In this document: positions 4,806 to 6,457 of the stretch, piece by piece
Layout: each line of letters opens with the position of its first letter
Numbering within the stretch: the first letter of the stretch is position 1
Assembly: GCA_018816205.1 (NCBI GenBank)
Contig: JAHIWJ010000018.1
Coordinates: 1-6,457, forward strand
Origin: Nanobdellota archaeon
GTDB lineage: Archaea; Nanobdellota; Nanobdellia; Pacearchaeales; GW2011-AR1
Direction of reading: 5' to 3'
DNA length: 6,457 nucleotides
Translations under genes and position numbers: made by a program
The notes under the pieces: model-generated
The model's database searches: none
What the model was told of the DNA's origin: nothing
What the model saw: the letters and a program-made list of their open reading frames with translations, nothing else

Positions 4806-6059
4806 ATGACTGACCAAAAACAAATAGCAAAAATCAAAGACGAAACGATTGACGCAGTGAGCAAGCGAATCAAGGCTTTGCAATCAGGCGGTGAACTTCA
4901 CTTTCCCCCGGATTACAGTCCGCAAAATGCCTTGAAATCGGCATGGCTTATCTTGCAGGAAACAAAAGACAAGGATAAAAATCTTGCTCTTGAAGTCTGC
5001 ACAAAGGCCAGCATCTTTAATTCGCTGCTGGATATGGTAATCACCGGCCTGAATCCTGCCAAAAAGCAGGGATACTTTATCGTTTATGGGAAACAGCTCG
5101 CTTTCCAGCGATCCTATTTTGGAAGCATGGCCCTGGCTAAAAGAGTTGATGAGAACATCGATGATATCATAGCCGAGCCCGTATACGAGGCTGATACACT
5201 GGAATATGAGATCATCAAGGGACGGAAGCAGATCGTAAAACATAGGCAAACCATTGAGGCGGTGAACTCTAGGAAGATAAAAGCCGCCTACTGCATGGTT
5301 ATTGACAAGAATGGCGAGATCATAAAGACCGACCTTTTGACCTTTGAGGAAATCAAGAAGGCATGGGAAAAGAGCCCTGTTCATCCAGTAGAAAAAGACG
5401 GGAGCATTAAAAAAGGCTCAGTGCATGATGAGTTCATAGCCGATATGTGCCGGAGAACGGTCATTAACCACGCCTGCAAACCTATTATCAACAGCAGCGA
5501 TGATAAGCACCTGAAGCTGGCGGCCATGCGCTCAGAGGTGATTGAGGCCGAAGAGGAGGCCCTGACTCAAATAGAAGATCATGCTAACCGGGATATCATC
5601 GATATTGATGAGGAACCTGAAGAGAATCCGAAAGAGAAAAAGGATTCCACCATCGTTAAACCTATATGGGATCCCTACAAATCGGAACTTCAGCAATGGT
5701 ATAAGGGCGATAAGCCTGATATCTTGGCAGCAGAATGCAAGACCCGAAATATCAACATCAGTGGCTTAACGCATCGGCAGGCCCATGCGGCACTATTAAC
5801 AGCAATAAAGGAGCCCGAGCAGAAACAAGAAAACCCTTCTACAATAAAAGAAAAAACATTTATTAAACATTGCCCTGATACCGGGGAAAAGACACGGATT
5901 TCTTTCTGCGAGGAAAAATGCAAGAGCAGCCAGGAGAATGAAAAGGGTGAAATACCGTGTGAAGTGTATGCCAACTACAAAATGAGCGGTTCTGGAAACA
6001 ACCCAGAAGCAGAGACAGGAACGAAGACAGGGACAGTGGCGGGGATACCTGATTTTTAA
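4806..6059 (+). CDS. recT: RecT-family single-strand DNA annealing protein with C-terminal extension, 417 aa
   Basis: RecT proteins bind single-stranded DNA and pair complementary strands in phage recombination. Residues about 50-245 match the family: ALEVCTKASIFNSLLDMVITGLNPAKKQGYFIVYGKQLAFQRSYFGSMALAKR, later KKAWEKSP and DEFIADMCRRTVINHACKPII. Typical RecT is roughly 270 aa. The extra 140 residues hold an acidic linker (258-285), a SAP-like helix-turn-helix segment (about 296-336, with SGLTHRQAHAALL), and a possible zinc site with C356, C368, C372 and C385. The tail ends in GIPDF, as RecT and SSB-like partners often end in acidic or Phe-rich residues. GGAGGT lies 5 nt before the start. It follows the ATPase gene by 30 nt and overlaps the next gene by one base, so the three form an operon. 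Confidence 0.92.
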   Translation: MTDQKQIAKIKDETIDAVSKRIKALQSGGELHFPPDYSPQNALKSAWLILQETKDKDKNLALEVCTKASIFNSLLDMVITGLNPAKKQGYFIVYGKQLAFQRSYFGSMALAKRVDENIDDIIAEPVYEADTLEYEIIKGRKQIVKHRQTIEAVNSRKIKAAYCMVIDKNGEIIKTDLLTFEEIKKAWEKSPVHPVEKDGSIKKGSVHDEFIADMCRRTVINHACKPIINSSDDKHLKLAAMRSEVIEAEEEALTQIEDHANRDIIDIDEEPEENPKEKKDSTIVKPIWDPYKSELQQWYKGDKPDILAAECKTRNINISGLTHRQAHAALLTAIKEPEQKQENPSTIKEKTFIKHCPDTGEKTRISFCEEKCKSSQENEKGEIPCEVYANYKMSGSGNNPEAETGTKTGTVAGIPDF

Positions 6060-6457
6060 TGAACATCATAATCCATCATAGCGGCAGTTCCGGGAATTTA
6101 TATCAAATTGACAATCTTTTACTAGAAGCCGGAATGCCGATAAAGAAGATCAAGGAAAGTCTGAATTACAAGTTGTCTGGTATTGCAGGTTGTCTTACCT
6201 CTCACGGTCACGGCGATCATGCCTGCGCTACAAAGGATCTCATGAAAGCCGGGATTGATATATATTGCTCGCAGGATACGGCTGAAGCATCAAGACTTTC
6301 CGGCCACCGACTACATATATTGGAAGCTGGCAAACAGATAAAGATCGGAACCTGGACCGTAAAGCCTTTTGATCTGGTGCATGATATCCCTTGTCTCGGG
6401 TTTCTTCTGGCCCGGGGAGAAGAGAAACTCATGTATGCAAGCGATACCAGTTATATC
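6059..6457 (+). CDS. Metallo-beta-lactamase-fold hydrolase (YycJ/WalJ-like), N-terminal part
   Basis: This is a partial gene cut by the window end; 133 codons are visible. The start follows from TAATG, where the recT stop and this ATG share one base, giving coupled translation. The N-terminal strand-turn IIIHHSGSSGNLYQI is typical of the fold. The metal motif H-x-H-x-D-H is T47-S-H49-G-H51-G-D53-H54. H108 in VHDIPCLGFLL and D129 in LMYASDTSYI are the next expected ligands. It lacks a signal peptide, so it is cytoplasmic and not an antibiotic-resistance enzyme. Members of this type are often encoded beside recT in phages and are believed to act as nucleases, perhaps supplying single-stranded substrate for RecT. 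The nuclease role is inference. Confidence 0.88.
   Translation, partial: MNIIIHHSGSSGNLYQIDNLLLEAGMPIKKIKESLNYKLSGIAGCLTSHGHGDHACATKDLMKAGIDIYCSQDTAEASRLSGHRLHILEAGKQIKIGTWTVKPFDLVHDIPCLGFLLARGEEKLMYASDTSYI

Noticed and set aside
4884..5384. Minus-strand open frame of 166 codons
   Set aside because: It lies entirely antisense to the conserved RecT core and shows no recognisable protein features.

Overview
The window looks like the early or accessory region of a tailed bacteriophage or prophage, probably from a bacterium that uses Shine-Dalgarno initiation. All supported genes are on the + strand, short and tightly packed, and nearly all have a purine-rich ribosome binding site 4-9 nt before the start. 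One gene belongs to a small-protein family I know almost only from phages. The right half is a phage recombination module. No integrase, portal, terminase, capsid or tail gene is visible, so I cannot say whether this is a free phage or a prophage, and the host is not determinable.

Left part (1-1956): six small genes. These are an unrecognised protein (105-545), a phage-type conserved small protein (583-825), a nucleoside 2-deoxyribosyltransferase-like protein (842-1165), two unrecognised soluble small proteins (1310-1567, 1738-1956) and a 38-residue membrane peptide (1589-1705). Two families of short intergenic repeats supply the ribosome binding sites. Family A is a CCTCTC/GAGAGG hairpin at 552-577 and 811-836, with a disrupted copy around 1169-1266. 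Family B is a CAACATTTTAAC...AGGAG leader at 1282-1308 and 1710-1736, with a decayed copy at 1967-1985 that has no gene after it.

Middle (1957-2791): the most unusual part. Two RNA elements, 2019-2170 and 2643-2774, have a tRNA-like acceptor stem, a D-arm-like sequence and a perfect T arm. Where a tRNA has its anticodon arm they carry 75-100 nt that can fold into a pseudoknot. Both follow the same 11-nt sequence CAAGATGTTAA. Between them lies a PD-(D/E)XK nuclease of the group-I-intron endonuclease type (2193-2615). The 3' end of the first element is repeated right after the nuclease stop codon, as if the nuclease gene had inserted into a tandem pair of tRNA-like genes.

Right part (2792-6457): a small membrane protein overlaps the start of a Rad50/SbcC-like ATPase (2919-4775). 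This is followed by a RecT-family annealing protein with an unusual C-terminal extension (4806-6059), and by a metallo-beta-lactamase-fold hydrolase that overlaps the recT stop codon by one base and runs off the window (6059 onward). Together these would make a phage homologous-recombination module: DNA-end processing, single-strand annealing and probable nuclease activity.
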